Source of the DNA: Acidobacteriota bacterium
Lineage (GTDB): Bacteria; Acidobacteriota; Blastocatellia; Pyrinomonadales; Pyrinomonadaceae
Length of the DNA: 64,000 nucleotides
Direction of reading: 5' to 3'
Assembly (NCBI GenBank): GCA_016700075.1
Contig: CP065000.1
Location: forward strand, 1 to 64,000
Below, one piece after another: positions 18,513 through 26,895 of the stretch (positions are counted from its first letter, which is position 1; every line of letters starts with the position of its first letter). The notes under the pieces were generated by a model that saw nothing but the letters and a program-made list of their open reading frames with translations, ran no database searches and was not told where the DNA came from. A program made the translations under genes and the position numbers.

Positions 18513-19211
18513 ATGAATTATCAGCAACTGCACGAAGCCGTTAAGAGCGGCTCGGTCGTTGGCGCCGTCGATAACGACGGCAAGAAGCATCGATTCTTTA
18601 TTTCGGATGGCGGCAGCTTGTGCCGTTTCAAACCACGCAGCAGCCGTCGCGGATATACCGTGTATGAATCGGATCTTGCGATCTACTCACGATTCATATC
18701 TTCCAAGCCTCCACAGACGGGCGAGGAGAAAATCAGGAAAGAATACCGACTCATCGAAAAGTACAAGCGGATGGCGGGTGAGGCGAGCTTTTCGAATCCA
18801 TTCATCCGCGACTGTCTTGCGCTTCCGGATATCGATGCGTGGCGAAAAGACCTGGTTGAACCGAATTCCTGGGAAACAGGTAAGAGTCAACGCCCCAAGA
18901 CGCTCTACGAACTGCATATCACGACGGGGACCAATATCGACGGCAAGGTGATCTCGTTGAACCGGATCGCTAAAAAGTACCCGCGTGAGATCGAACGCCT
19001 TCGCGAAGCTATCCGAATGAGGTCAGCCGGTGCGTTCATCACCGGCCGCTGGGCGAAATTCGCCGGGTATGACATATCGATCGAAACCGATCTCAACACC
19101 GAGACCGGAGACTTTCGCGGCTTCCTGTCGCTCGAATACGCAGGCTGCGGCAACGGTTACTATTACCTGCTCATCAACGACGAAAACTTTATCGGTTACG
19201 ACGTCGATTGA
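18513..19211 (+). CDS. Hypothetical ICE protein
   Basis: 232 residues, no family recognised. It is predominantly charged and mixed alpha/beta, with conserved-looking segments KKHRFFISDGGSLCRFKP and GYTVYESDLAIYSRF near the N-terminus and GYDISIETDLNTETGDFRGFLSLEY near the C-terminus. No signal peptide or membrane helix. It starts 2 bases after the methylase stop and precedes the large helicase, so it belongs to the DNA-processing operon. Codon use resembles its neighbours. Confidence 0.6.
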   Translation: MNYQQLHEAVKSGSVVGAVDNDGKKHRFFISDGGSLCRFKPRSSRRGYTVYESDLAIYSRFISSKPPQTGEEKIRKEYRLIEKYKRMAGEASFSNPFIRDCLALPDIDAWRKDLVEPNSWETGKSQRPKTLYELHITTGTNIDGKVISLNRIAKKYPREIERLREAIRMRSAGAFITGRWAKFAGYDISIETDLNTETGDFRGFLSLEYAGCGNGYYYLLINDENFIGYDVD

Positions 19212-19274
19212 CAGCGCGCGGAAGGGGACACCAGCACAGCCAGACCTCGATTCGATCTTCAATTCAAATAGAAA

Positions 19275-22200
19275 ATGTTATCAAGCTACCAACATGCGGT
19301 CGGCGAGGCTGCGCCTGTCTCAACCACAGCTACGGCAGTTGCTCCCACAGTTTCAGCCTCATCTGACGAGCCGCAATCCGATCAGTCGATAGTTGCCTAC
19401 AAGCCGCGATTCGTTCTTGGCGGAGCACCACATCCCGGTGTCATCGTCGAGCCGCCCGGTCTAGCGAATGTCGAACCTCCGCCGATCACTTATCACCCTT
19501 ATCTTCCTACGGAACTCTGCAACAGCGGCAGACTCTCCGCCATGCAGGTCGAGAGGATCATCTATGCGGGGCAGGCCCACGAGCAAAGACTTGCAGATGG
19601 CTCCCGGGCGGGCATCAGCATCGGCGACGGGACCGGCACGGGTAAGACAGCCACTCTTGCCGGAATAATCCTTGATAACTGGTTCCAATGCAGGCGACGA
19701 GCGGTTTGGTTCTCGGTAAAAGCCGATCTTATCGAAGCTGTATCCGACGAATTTGCACGGCTGGGACTCACTCCGCCGATCAAGCTGATCAACGACTTTC
19801 CCACGGATGGCGACATCGATATCAGCGACGGCATCGTCTTCTGCACCTATCGTTCTCTGATAGCACGCTCCAAGTCCGGTAATCGCCGCATCGATCAGCT
19901 GACCCGATGGCTCGGAAACAAAGGCGTTATCATCTTCGACGAGGGCCACAGAGCGAAGTACGCATTCGCCGACGATCGCGGAAAGTCCACCCAAACCGGG
20001 GCGGCCGTCCTTGAGATCCAAGACCCGGAGAAATATCCCGATTATCGCGTTGTTTATTCATCCGCCACCTCGGCGGGAGAAGTGCGGCATCTGGCATATA
20101 TGTCCCGCCTTGGACTTTGGGGAAACGGGACAAACTTTCCTCTGGGGTTCGAGCAGTTCGCCGAGGAGATCGAATCCGGAGGTGTTGGTGCGCTTGAGAT
20201 GGTCTGCCGCGACCTGAAGGCCATGGGCCGGTATCTCTGCGGCAACCTGAGTATGGGGATCGATCCGAAATCAGGTCTTGCCGTCGAATTCCGTGAAGTT
20301 ACTCACTGGCTCACTCCTGCTCAAAGGCAAATGTACGACAACATGGCCCAAGGCTGGCAAGAGGTCTTTCGAAATATCCACCGGGCATTGGATATTACCA
20401 ACTCTGGAAAGGCGACTCGAGCACAGGCCGTCAATCAATTCTGGGCCGAGCATCAGCGGTGCTTTAGAAATCTGATCACAGCTTTCAAAGTACCGACCCT
20501 GATCCGCGAGATCGAAGATGCTCTCGGACGAAAGGAATCGATAGTCGTCTCGATAACCGGCACTGGCGAGAGCCAGACCAAGAAGCAGATCGAGCGGGCC
20601 GCAGACCAGGATGAAGCTCTCGACAGTCTTGACTTTAGCCCACGTGAGACCCTGACCCGGCTTGTTGCACAATGCTTTCCAACGGCCTGCTTTCAGGAAC
20701 GAACAAATCCATACAGTGGAACCATCGAATATATTCCTGTTCTCGATACTGACGGCAATCAAATTGAGAGCCGTGCGGCATTGCAGCTGAGGGCCGAACT
20801 GCTTGATAAACTTTCCGTCCTTGAAGTGCCGGAGCATCCGCTCGATCAGCTTGTTAACTACTTCGGCGTGGAGAACGTCGCGGAGATGACGGGCCGGAAG
20901 AAGCGTCTCATCCGAACAACTTCGGGCACGCTCGAGTATCGCCCCCGCCAGCTTGCCGGCGTTCCGTCGAAGCTGATCAACCTTCACGAGAAGAACGCGT
21001 TCCAGAACGGAGACAAGCGGATCGCGATCATGTCGGAGGTCGCATCGACCGGCGATAGCCTTCACGCCGGAGAGCACGCGGGGAATAAACAACGCCGCCT
21101 CCACATCGCCGCCGAACTGAAATGGTCCGCCGACAAACAGATCCAGGACTTCGGGAGAACCCATCGAACGGGCCAAATGTTTCCGCCGGTCTATCTGCTT
21201 GTCTTCACTGAGTTGGGCGGCGAGAAGAGGTTCTCGGCAACGATCGCCCGCAGGCTCGGAAACATGGGAGCTCTGACCAAGGGCGACAGGAAGGCAGAGA
21301 AGGCAGGCAATCTTGATAAATACAATCTCGAATCGAAGGAGGGCCGTTCGGCTTTGAACGTAGTTCTAACCGGGATCATGCGAGGTGTTGAGATCGAAGG
21401 GATTGAAGATCCGAAACAGGCACTGCGGGACATGGGGCTTATCCGAAATACCGATGACGGCGAAGTAGTTCCCGATAGTGAGAAGACGAACATCCCAAGG
21501 TTCCTGAATCGTCTTCTATCACTGGAAGTGGATCGTCAGAATACTCTATTCGATCATTTCTATTCGACGTTCCTTGAGACGATCGAGTACCTGAAGCAAA
21601 ACGGAAAGCTCGATGACGGGATGGAGGACCTGAAAGCCATTTCCGTCGAGATCGCCGAACCGCCGCAGGTTTTACACGCTGATGCATTGACTGGAGCGAG
21701 AACGGTCTATTACAAGCTCGAGCTTAAAATAGCCACTAAACCTGCACGATACTCGGAGTTGTCGGAGAGCGGTGTTCACCAGTTCTTTCAAGACAGACGC
21801 GATGGATCATTCGTTGCCGTTAGGCGAACCCTCTCGCACACCGATCCCGAAACGGGTGAAAGGTATCAGATGTTCTCGATCTCGAAACCCGAAGGCCGGA
21901 ATCTCTTATACATCCGCGAGAGCGAACTAAACCAGAAATATCGCATCGTTCCTAAAACCAAAGCAGAGTCATGGTGGCTCTCGGAAGAAGCCAAGATTCC
22001 TCCGTATGAACAAAGGACGGTGCATCTTCTGAGCGGAGCGTTGCTCCCGATCTGGAAGTATCTCAAGACTCTAAGCCATGACGCTCTCAATATCGTCCGA
22101 ACGACGACCGATGATGGCACCAGACTCGTCGGTGTGAAGATCGCTGAAGAATGGCTTCGCGACCTTTTCCGCCACTTCGGCCTGCGCTCCGAGGTCCCGG

Positions 22201-22619
22201 CAACCGCGCCGGAGGTGCTCCGCATAGTCGACTTTGAGAACAACACCGCGCATCTCACCGGAGATATCCGGATTAGAACGACACGGTTTCAGGGACGTGT
22301 TCTCACCGAGATATGTCCTTCGACGTTCGAACAGATCCGCGAGCTTCGAGGAATGGGGCTAATTAATATCGTACAGAACGGGAAGCAGCGCTTCTTCCTG
22401 CCCGAGCAGTCCCCAAGTTCTTACTTGGAACCAGTCCTTGCATTGTACCCGCCCAAATCCACCGACATCGATTTCCTGCCAGAGCTGCGTACCGAGTTTC
22501 AGACTCTCGAAAAAGAACAACCGGCCGAGCTTCCCGAATGGCTACTGGAACCGGATGCTAATTCCATTCACGCTTTGGCTGTACCTATGGAGTTGCCTGG
22601 AGTATTCGAGGGTATGTAG
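19275..22619 (+). CDS. Strawberry-notch-type SF2 helicase/ATPase
   Basis: A 1,114-residue superfamily 2 helicase of the bacterial strawberry-notch (SNO) group, which is common on conjugative elements. Motif I is GDGTGTGKTATLAGI (about residues 117-131) and motif II is IIFDEGH (DEGH box). The second helicase lobe has IAIMSEVASTGDSLHAGEHAGNK and IQDFGRTHRTGQMFPPVYLLV. The C-terminal 400 residues lie beyond the helicase core. A Ser/Thr/Ala-rich N-terminal 40 residues are probably disordered. The likely role is remodelling or unwinding DNA during transfer or replication of the element; direct evidence is lacking for this family. Confidence 0.85.
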   Translation: MLSSYQHAVGEAAPVSTTATAVAPTVSASSDEPQSDQSIVAYKPRFVLGGAPHPGVIVEPPGLANVEPPPITYHPYLPTELCNSGRLSAMQVERIIYAGQAHEQRLADGSRAGISIGDGTGTGKTATLAGIILDNWFQCRRRAVWFSVKADLIEAVSDEFARLGLTPPIKLINDFPTDGDIDISDGIVFCTYRSLIARSKSGNRRIDQLTRWLGNKGVIIFDEGHRAKYAFADDRGKSTQTGAAVLEIQDPEKYPDYRVVYSSATSAGEVRHLAYMSRLGLWGNGTNFPLGFEQFAEEIESGGVGALEMVCRDLKAMGRYLCGNLSMGIDPKSGLAVEFREVTHWLTPAQRQMYDNMAQGWQEVFRNIHRALDITNSGKATRAQAVNQFWAEHQRCFRNLITAFKVPTLIREIEDALGRKESIVVSITGTGESQTKKQIERAADQDEALDSLDFSPRETLTRLVAQCFPTACFQERTNPYSGTIEYIPVLDTDGNQIESRAALQLRAELLDKLSVLEVPEHPLDQLVNYFGVENVAEMTGRKKRLIRTTSGTLEYRPRQLAGVPSKLINLHEKNAFQNGDKRIAIMSEVASTGDSLHAGEHAGNKQRRLHIAAELKWSADKQIQDFGRTHRTGQMFPPVYLLVFTELGGEKRFSATIARRLGNMGALTKGDRKAEKAGNLDKYNLESKEGRSALNVVLTGIMRGVEIEGIEDPKQALRDMGLIRNTDDGEVVPDSEKTNIPRFLNRLLSLEVDRQNTLFDHFYSTFLETIEYLKQNGKLDDGMEDLKAISVEIAEPPQVLHADALTGARTVYYKLELKIATKPARYSELSESGVHQFFQDRRDGSFVAVRRTLSHTDPETGERYQMFSISKPEGRNLLYIRESELNQKYRIVPKTKAESWWLSEEAKIPPYEQRTVHLLSGALLPIWKYLKTLSHDALNIVRTTTDDGTRLVGVKIAEEWLRDLFRHFGLRSEVPATAPEVLRIVDFENNTAHLTGDIRIRTTRFQGRVLTEICPSTFEQIRELRGMGLINIVQNGKQRFFLPEQSPSSYLEPVLALYPPKSTDIDFLPELRTEFQTLEKEQPAELPEWLLEPDANSIHALAVPMELPGVFEGM

Positions 22620-22672
22620 TGTTGAGGGTAGCAATAAACAAATCACCGAAGTCCGATTGAGCAAGAAGCCTA

Positions 22673-23158
22673 ATGAGAAAGAAGCAGAAGATGGGCTGGA
22701 GGTTAGGATTGAGCAGGGCACTGGCGATCTTGCTTGGCATAGCTGCTCCCGTGCTTGATACTTACCGGCGATGGAACACTTGGCAAGACGATCCGCTCGA
22801 CCTTTTCGACGATTACATTCTTGGCGGGCTGCTGCTCTATGGTGCCTGGCGCGTCAGTAAGGATGTCTCTGCCGGTCAAGAGTTTCTGGTCGCGGGATGG
22901 GGATTTGCACTAGGTCTGGTTTATGCGAGCGTGGATTTCGAACTCCAACAGGTACGGGCAGGCGCTTCCGTTCCGGCCGGGATACCCAGTGAGTTTGGTA
23001 GCGGCGATCAAGATTCTCGGACTATTGCTTGTTCTCATTGGCTTTTCGACAAGTCTTATCCGAACTTCCGATTAGAAGATCATCCGGTTGCAAAAGTGTA
23101 TTCTCTGAGCGGCTCCTTACGGCAGTTCGTTGAACAATCAAAAAAAATCTCATTTTAA
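22673..23158 (+). CDS. Small membrane protein, probably frameshifted near its end
   Basis: Seen: a basic N-terminus, a hydrophobic helix (GLSRALAILLGIAAPVLD), a second segment around YILGGLLLYGAWRV and a third at FLVAGWGFALGLVYASVDF. After residue about 104 the composition changes to a soluble, unpatterned tail. The adjacent frame reads SLVAAIKILGLLLVLIGFST and stops at 23075, a convincing fourth membrane helix. Removing one G from the GGG run near 22979 joins the two. The true product is therefore probably about 134 residues with four helices. No family recognised. Confidence 0.5.
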   Translation: MRKKQKMGWRLGLSRALAILLGIAAPVLDTYRRWNTWQDDPLDLFDDYILGGLLLYGAWRVSKDVSAGQEFLVAGWGFALGLVYASVDFELQQVRAGASVPAGIPSEFGSGDQDSRTIACSHWLFDKSYPNFRLEDHPVAKVYSLSGSLRQFVEQSKKISF

Positions 23159-23326
23159 AAGTAACATCTCTGCCAAATCTGGGTTTTTACTTATGTAGGT
23201 TGAATTTTTGGAACTGGGCACAGCTTCTGGGCGTCAGGCTTGCGGCCGCGAAATCTGTAGAGCATCTTATTCAGATCCGCAATTAAAGGGCCTACGGAAG
23301 TTTTTTTACAAGGAGAATCCGCCTTT

Positions 23327-24436
23327 ATGACCAATAGATCTGCCGCCCGCCGCATTGACACGGGATCATCGATCCTCGAGGAAAAGATAGCTCGCTATGC
23401 CCTGGTCCCGCATTACGTGCTTATTACGGGAGAAAGAGGAACCGGCAAGACGACGATCGCCCGAAGGCTCCACGAGCTAAGTCCGAGATCGAAGCGCTCC
23501 TTCGTAAGTGTCAATTGCGCGAGTCTGACATCGGACCTACTCGAATCGGAACTATTCGGATACGAAAAAGGTGCGTTTACGGGCGCCGTGTCAGCAAAGG
23601 CCGGCCTCTTTGAGACTTCGGGAGGCGGGACGCTCTTCCTCGACGAGATCGGTGAACTGACGCCTGGCCTTCAGGCGAAGCTTCTCAAAGCGGTAGAAGA
23701 AAGACGAATACGAAGGGTCGGCGGCACTTACGAGCGCGAGATAGACGTTCGAATAATCGCAGCCACCTCGCGGGACCTGACGGCAATGGTAAGAGATTCC
23801 TTGTTCCGTCCCGACCTTTTCGACCGCCTCAATGTTCTCTCCCTTGAAACTATCCCGCTTCGATCGCAGCGGGAAAAGATCCGACATCTGTTCTTGAGCC
23901 GGATGGAAGAGGAGCGATTTGCGGTAGGCAGAGACTCGGCCTTCTTGATCGACGAGGCTGCATTGTCCGAGTTGGAACGATTCCAGTGGAAAGGCAACTA
24001 CCGAGAGCTTCGAAACTTTGCGGCTCGGCTCGCGGTAGAGTCGATGAATGCTCCAACGATCACCGTTGAAATGATCAGAATGATTCTGCCTCCGGATTCG
24101 CTGCCGGGTCCCAACGGCGCAGCGTTGTGTTTGTCGGGGACAGATTCCACTAATGACGCAGGTATGGATGATCTCAACCCCGATCTGGTCACGGTCATCC
24201 TTGATATGGCATCGGACGATCTTAATAGTGTTTATCTGAAAGCCGCAGCAACTCTTATAGAACACAAGCTCAACGAGAGCAACGGAAGCCTGCGTCTTGC
24301 AGCGAGATCACTGAAAACGACCCATTCGACACTTTCGCGCATCCTCACGAAACATCGGGAGCGTTCTCAAAATTCTCGGAATGCTTCTCCTCAGACTTCG
24401 GAAAATCAGGCAATGGCCTATTCGGCAGCAGCATAG
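23327..24436 (+). CDS. Orphan sigma-54-dependent transcription activator
   Basis: AAA+ enhancer-binding protein of the NtrC type. Walker A is GERGTGKT (35-42). The sigma-54 contact loop is intact (GAFTGA, 82-87), as is the Walker B region GGTLFLDEIGEL (about 100-111). Further features are RPDLFDRLNVLSLETIPLR and, at the C-terminus, a Fis-type helix-turn-helix (NGSLRLAARSLKTTHSTLSRILTKH). There is no N-terminal receiver, PAS or GAF domain: the AAA+ domain begins almost at once, so activity would be controlled by expression or by a partner. A ribosome-binding AAGGAG lies 11 bases upstream. Its terminator hosts a group II intron. Confidence 0.88.
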   Translation: MTNRSAARRIDTGSSILEEKIARYALVPHYVLITGERGTGKTTIARRLHELSPRSKRSFVSVNCASLTSDLLESELFGYEKGAFTGAVSAKAGLFETSGGGTLFLDEIGELTPGLQAKLLKAVEERRIRRVGGTYEREIDVRIIAATSRDLTAMVRDSLFRPDLFDRLNVLSLETIPLRSQREKIRHLFLSRMEEERFAVGRDSAFLIDEAALSELERFQWKGNYRELRNFAARLAVESMNAPTITVEMIRMILPPDSLPGPNGAALCLSGTDSTNDAGMDDLNPDLVTVILDMASDDLNSVYLKAAATLIEHKLNESNGSLRLAARSLKTTHSTLSRILTKHRERSQNSRNASPQTSENQAMAYSAAA

Positions 24437-24466
24437 TATTTATCTATCAATACCGTTTTCGTATAT

Positions 24467-24494
24467 GGTTCGTGATCCGTCACGAACCTTTTTT
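24467..24494 (+). terminator. Rho-independent terminator of the sigma-54 activator gene
   Basis: Perfect 8-bp stem GGTTCGTG/CACGAACC with a 6-base loop, followed by six T residues. The class C group II intron begins two bases after the T-run, matching the known habit of this intron class of inserting just downstream of terminator hairpins. Confidence 0.88.
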
Positions 24495-24495
24495 G

Positions 24496-25131
24496 GTGTG
24501 CCGAGCATGTTCGACAGCTTGGAGGTGAAAGTCCTTTACCCAACCTGATGGAGGTGAAGGGTTAGCGAAGCGCAAGGGCGTCGTTGTGAGGCGGGGTCTG
24601 AAGAAAGCGCGGGAGCAAAGGTGTGAGCCGATGAACAAAAACCGGATAGGAGGCATACGGCGTCGGGCGAGCTGGCCAATGACAGCGAAGCCCATATCCA
24701 TCAAGGACGCTGGTTGTAAATCCGGCGGTTGTGCATGCACTGAAGGCGGTCGAACTTACCTCGGGAGATCTGTTGCCGGTCGCGAATACACGACTGGGAT
24801 AGCAGTAATGCTATCTGAATACGGCAGCAGAAGTCAGCAGAGGGCATAGTAACTCCGGTCAATCCGGATGAAGGCCCGAACCGTGATCGTGAGCAGTGGC
24901 TAACGAATCTCAATGGATGGCTATGCGCCAGCCAATCAGCTTCGGCTGAGCTTACCGGGGGCGGATAGGGTGAAGCCCGAAAGGAACCTGGGAGCGGCGA
25001 AACCTCCATTGGCGAAACGTGGTGCGAGACTCCGGCCGGCCCGTGCGGCTTAAGTCACGGAACCGCCGTGTACGGACCCGTACGCACGGTGGTGTGACAG
25101 GGAAAGCTGGCGACAGCCTACCTATGTCGAT
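24496..25131 (+). ncRNA. ORF-less class C group II intron
   Basis: About 636 bases with hallmarks of a bacterial class C group II intron. The 5' end is GTGTGCCGAGC, followed by GGAGGTGAAAGTCC (domain I start), a conserved GAAGTCAGCAGAGGGCATAG block at about 24830, and a canonical class C domain V at 25062-25093 (ACCGCCGTGTACGGACCCGT then ACGCACGGTGGT). The domain VI stem carries a bulged A before GTC and an AT 3' end. No reverse transcriptase or maturase is encoded inside; the longest internal frame is under 90 codons. It sits directly behind a terminator. Splicing or mobility would need a maturase supplied in trans, or it is a relic. Boundaries are accurate to a few bases. Confidence 0.85.
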
Positions 25132-25183
25132 TGTACTGAAGAAAAAAGAAGCGGAAGGCAGTGAGGCGGAGTGAGAACAAAAA

Positions 25184-26377
25184 ATGGAAATTCTGAACAG
25201 CGGTTCCTTTATACCACTCGACAACAAGGAAAAAATGGAGCAACTGGCTTTCACGGCCACAACTCTCGCGACCGAAGTGAGCCGATCTGACGGGTTTCAA
25301 AGCGGCGGCCAAGCGAATCATCAGCTTGGCCTGGAGCTTTGGAGCGGCGCGGAATACGTATGCCGAGCCCACGAGGAAGCGACTATCAAGAACCTTTTCC
25401 TGAGCAAGTTTCTCCAGTCACTTCGTGAGATCGAGAAGCAAAATGGCGGTCAGCCGCGACCGCTTCAGGCAGAGGTCGTCAATCCCGCTACTCCCCGACC
25501 GTCGGATCCGGTTCAGCCGATTCCTGATCCTTCACACGCAGTCCGTACCGATCCTGTGCCGGTTCCGGTACAGCCAGTCCAACCCCAACCCGCGCCGGTG
25601 TACCAGCCGCAAGACCCGGCCCGGGACGAATATCTTGGGATCGTTAGCCCCGACGAGCAAGGTGAGAGCAATAAACCTTCCTACGCCGACGAGTGCGCAC
25701 CGGGATACGATCCGGAGATCGAGGCGTTAGTGGAAAAGTTCGACAACGAGTCTTCAGAACCCGACGCCGATATATCCAACGAACCCGTATCCGACGCTGC
25801 GGATGCGATCGAGCAAAGCGTTTCGACAGATCTTGTTGAAACGGAAGTGATATCGGAATCCGAATCCGAATCGGGTAGTCCTGACGTTGTCGTGCAGAGT
25901 GCATCCACTGAGACTCGCGAAACCGAGGTAGCGCCGAACCAAAACGAGACCACGGTTGTAGAGTCGATCGATTCGATCGTAATCCCCGAAAAGGAGCCTT
26001 ATAACTTTGACGGCTGCACTGTGACGAGTGTTGTGCAGCTACTTCCCGAGTCCGACGGTGTACGGAAATGTGTCGTAAGTGTACGGACTCACGACTTTAC
26101 GCCTCGAGTCACGATCGTCGATGTTGAGATTGCCGACGCTCTCTCGCAGATCTCGGCGACGCTCGGTCTGGCGTTCGAGCAGTATAGGAACGAACTGCCG
26201 GCAAGAGCTGCTGAAAAAGTGAAGAAAGAAAAGCCAGCAAAAAAACAGTCGAAATCTCCGGCGAAGGCGGGCAAGGCTGCTTCGACCGCCCCGTTAAAGC
26301 CTGATGCACAAACGACGTCTTCAACGAATACAACGGTAACGGATCAGAATCTACAGGGCGGCCTTTTCACGGCCTAA
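25184..26377 (+). CDS. Unknown protein; possible PRTRC protein E-like
   Basis: 397 residues in three parts: a helical N-terminus (1-85, ending KFLQSLREIEKQNGG), a long disordered Pro/Val/Gln- then Glu/Ser-rich middle (90-265, with PVPVPVQPVQPQPAPV and SESESESG), and a folded stretch (275-345, FDGCTVTSVVQLLPESDG through ISATLGLAFEQY). A Lys/Ala-rich tail ends in LQGGLFTA. Its place just before PRTRC protein C and the Lys-rich tail with a terminal GGLF recall PRTRC protein E, which ends similarly. That is a weak resemblance, so I treat it as unassigned. A GGCGGAG ribosome-binding site precedes the ATG. Confidence 0.5.
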   Translation: MEILNSGSFIPLDNKEKMEQLAFTATTLATEVSRSDGFQSGGQANHQLGLELWSGAEYVCRAHEEATIKNLFLSKFLQSLREIEKQNGGQPRPLQAEVVNPATPRPSDPVQPIPDPSHAVRTDPVPVPVQPVQPQPAPVYQPQDPARDEYLGIVSPDEQGESNKPSYADECAPGYDPEIEALVEKFDNESSEPDADISNEPVSDAADAIEQSVSTDLVETEVISESESESGSPDVVVQSASTETRETEVAPNQNETTVVESIDSIVIPEKEPYNFDGCTVTSVVQLLPESDGVRKCVVSVRTHDFTPRVTIVDVEIADALSQISATLGLAFEQYRNELPARAAEKVKKEKPAKKQSKSPAKAGKAASTAPLKPDAQTTSSTNTTVTDQNLQGGLFTA

Positions 26378-26397
26378 CCCGATCGAGGTATATAGCT

Positions 26398-26640
26398 ATG
26401 GCAAATGAACAGACGACCCCGGCGAATTCGACGCCGGTTACCGATCCTAAAGCGACGATCAAGATCGAGGGGCAGGAATTCGAGCTTGATGCTGCGCTGG
26501 CCCAGGAGGACAAGACCTTGAAGACCGTCCTTCAGCCTCATTTCGCTTCAATCGAGAATGCGAATATAACCCGCGAAGTAAAGGACGGGAAACTCACGGT
26601 TACGATCGTCAAGCGTGCCCAGCACAAGGGAATCCGATGA
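26398..26640 (+). CDS. PRTRC system protein C-like (ubiquitin-like fold candidate)
   Basis: 80 residues: a disordered Thr/Pro-rich N-terminus (1-18) and a compact domain with KIEGQEFELD, a helix (TLKTVLQPHF), then ITREVKDGKLTVTIVKRA and a C-terminal HKG. The DGKLTVTIVKRA...KG end matches the pattern of PRTRC protein C (PRTRC: ParB-related, ThiF-related cassette). Protein C is a small beta-grasp-like partner in cassettes that also encode JAB, E2-like and ThiF proteins, all found downstream here. It overlaps the next gene by 4 bases. The call is good from context, moderate from sequence. Confidence 0.65.
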   Translation: MANEQTTPANSTPVTDPKATIKIEGQEFELDAALAQEDKTLKTVLQPHFASIENANITREVKDGKLTVTIVKRAQHKGIR

Positions 26641-26879
26641 ACGCCTTATCACCGCTGGAGATACTTGTTCGGGAAAACGAGCAGGTAAATCCCGCGATCC
26701 TTCTGGCCGAGGAATTTATGCGAAGGAACGCGGCGGATCTTCTCAGTGCAGAGGATGTAACGAAAGCGGAAGAGATCCTTCAAATCGGTGGGACGGAGAT
26801 AGAAGTGCTGCAAGAACAGCTCGCAGCATTTGTTCGGCTGCCGGCGAGTCCGTCTGCGTCTATTCCAACCGGATTCTAA
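26637..26879 (+). CDS. Small helical protein, unknown
   Basis: 80 residues, mostly predicted helix (SPLEILVRENEQ, AILLAEEFMRRNAADLLSAEDVTKAEEILQI, EIEVLQEQLAAF). It overlaps PRTRC C by 4 bases (ATGA) and lies 16 bases before the next gene. No family recognised. Translational coupling suggests a role with the PRTRC cassette. Confidence 0.55.
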   Translation: MNALSPLEILVRENEQVNPAILLAEEFMRRNAADLLSAEDVTKAEEILQIGGTEIEVLQEQLAAFVRLPASPSASIPTGF

Positions 26880-26895
26880 TAATGAGCCCTTGAGT

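Noticed and set aside
20271..21176. 301-residue minus-strand open frame inside the large helicase gene
   Set aside because: It is antisense to conserved helicase sequence. No motif or ribosome-binding site; a compositional shadow of a high-GC gene.
23159..23326. Sigma-54 (-24/-12) promoter before the activator gene
   Set aside because: GGGCACAGCTTCTGG at about 23215 has the GGCAC part but lacks the TTGC element at the right distance.
24586..24849. 87-residue open frame inside the group II intron as a gene
   Set aside because: It overlaps ribozyme core sequence and shows no reverse transcriptase or maturase motif.
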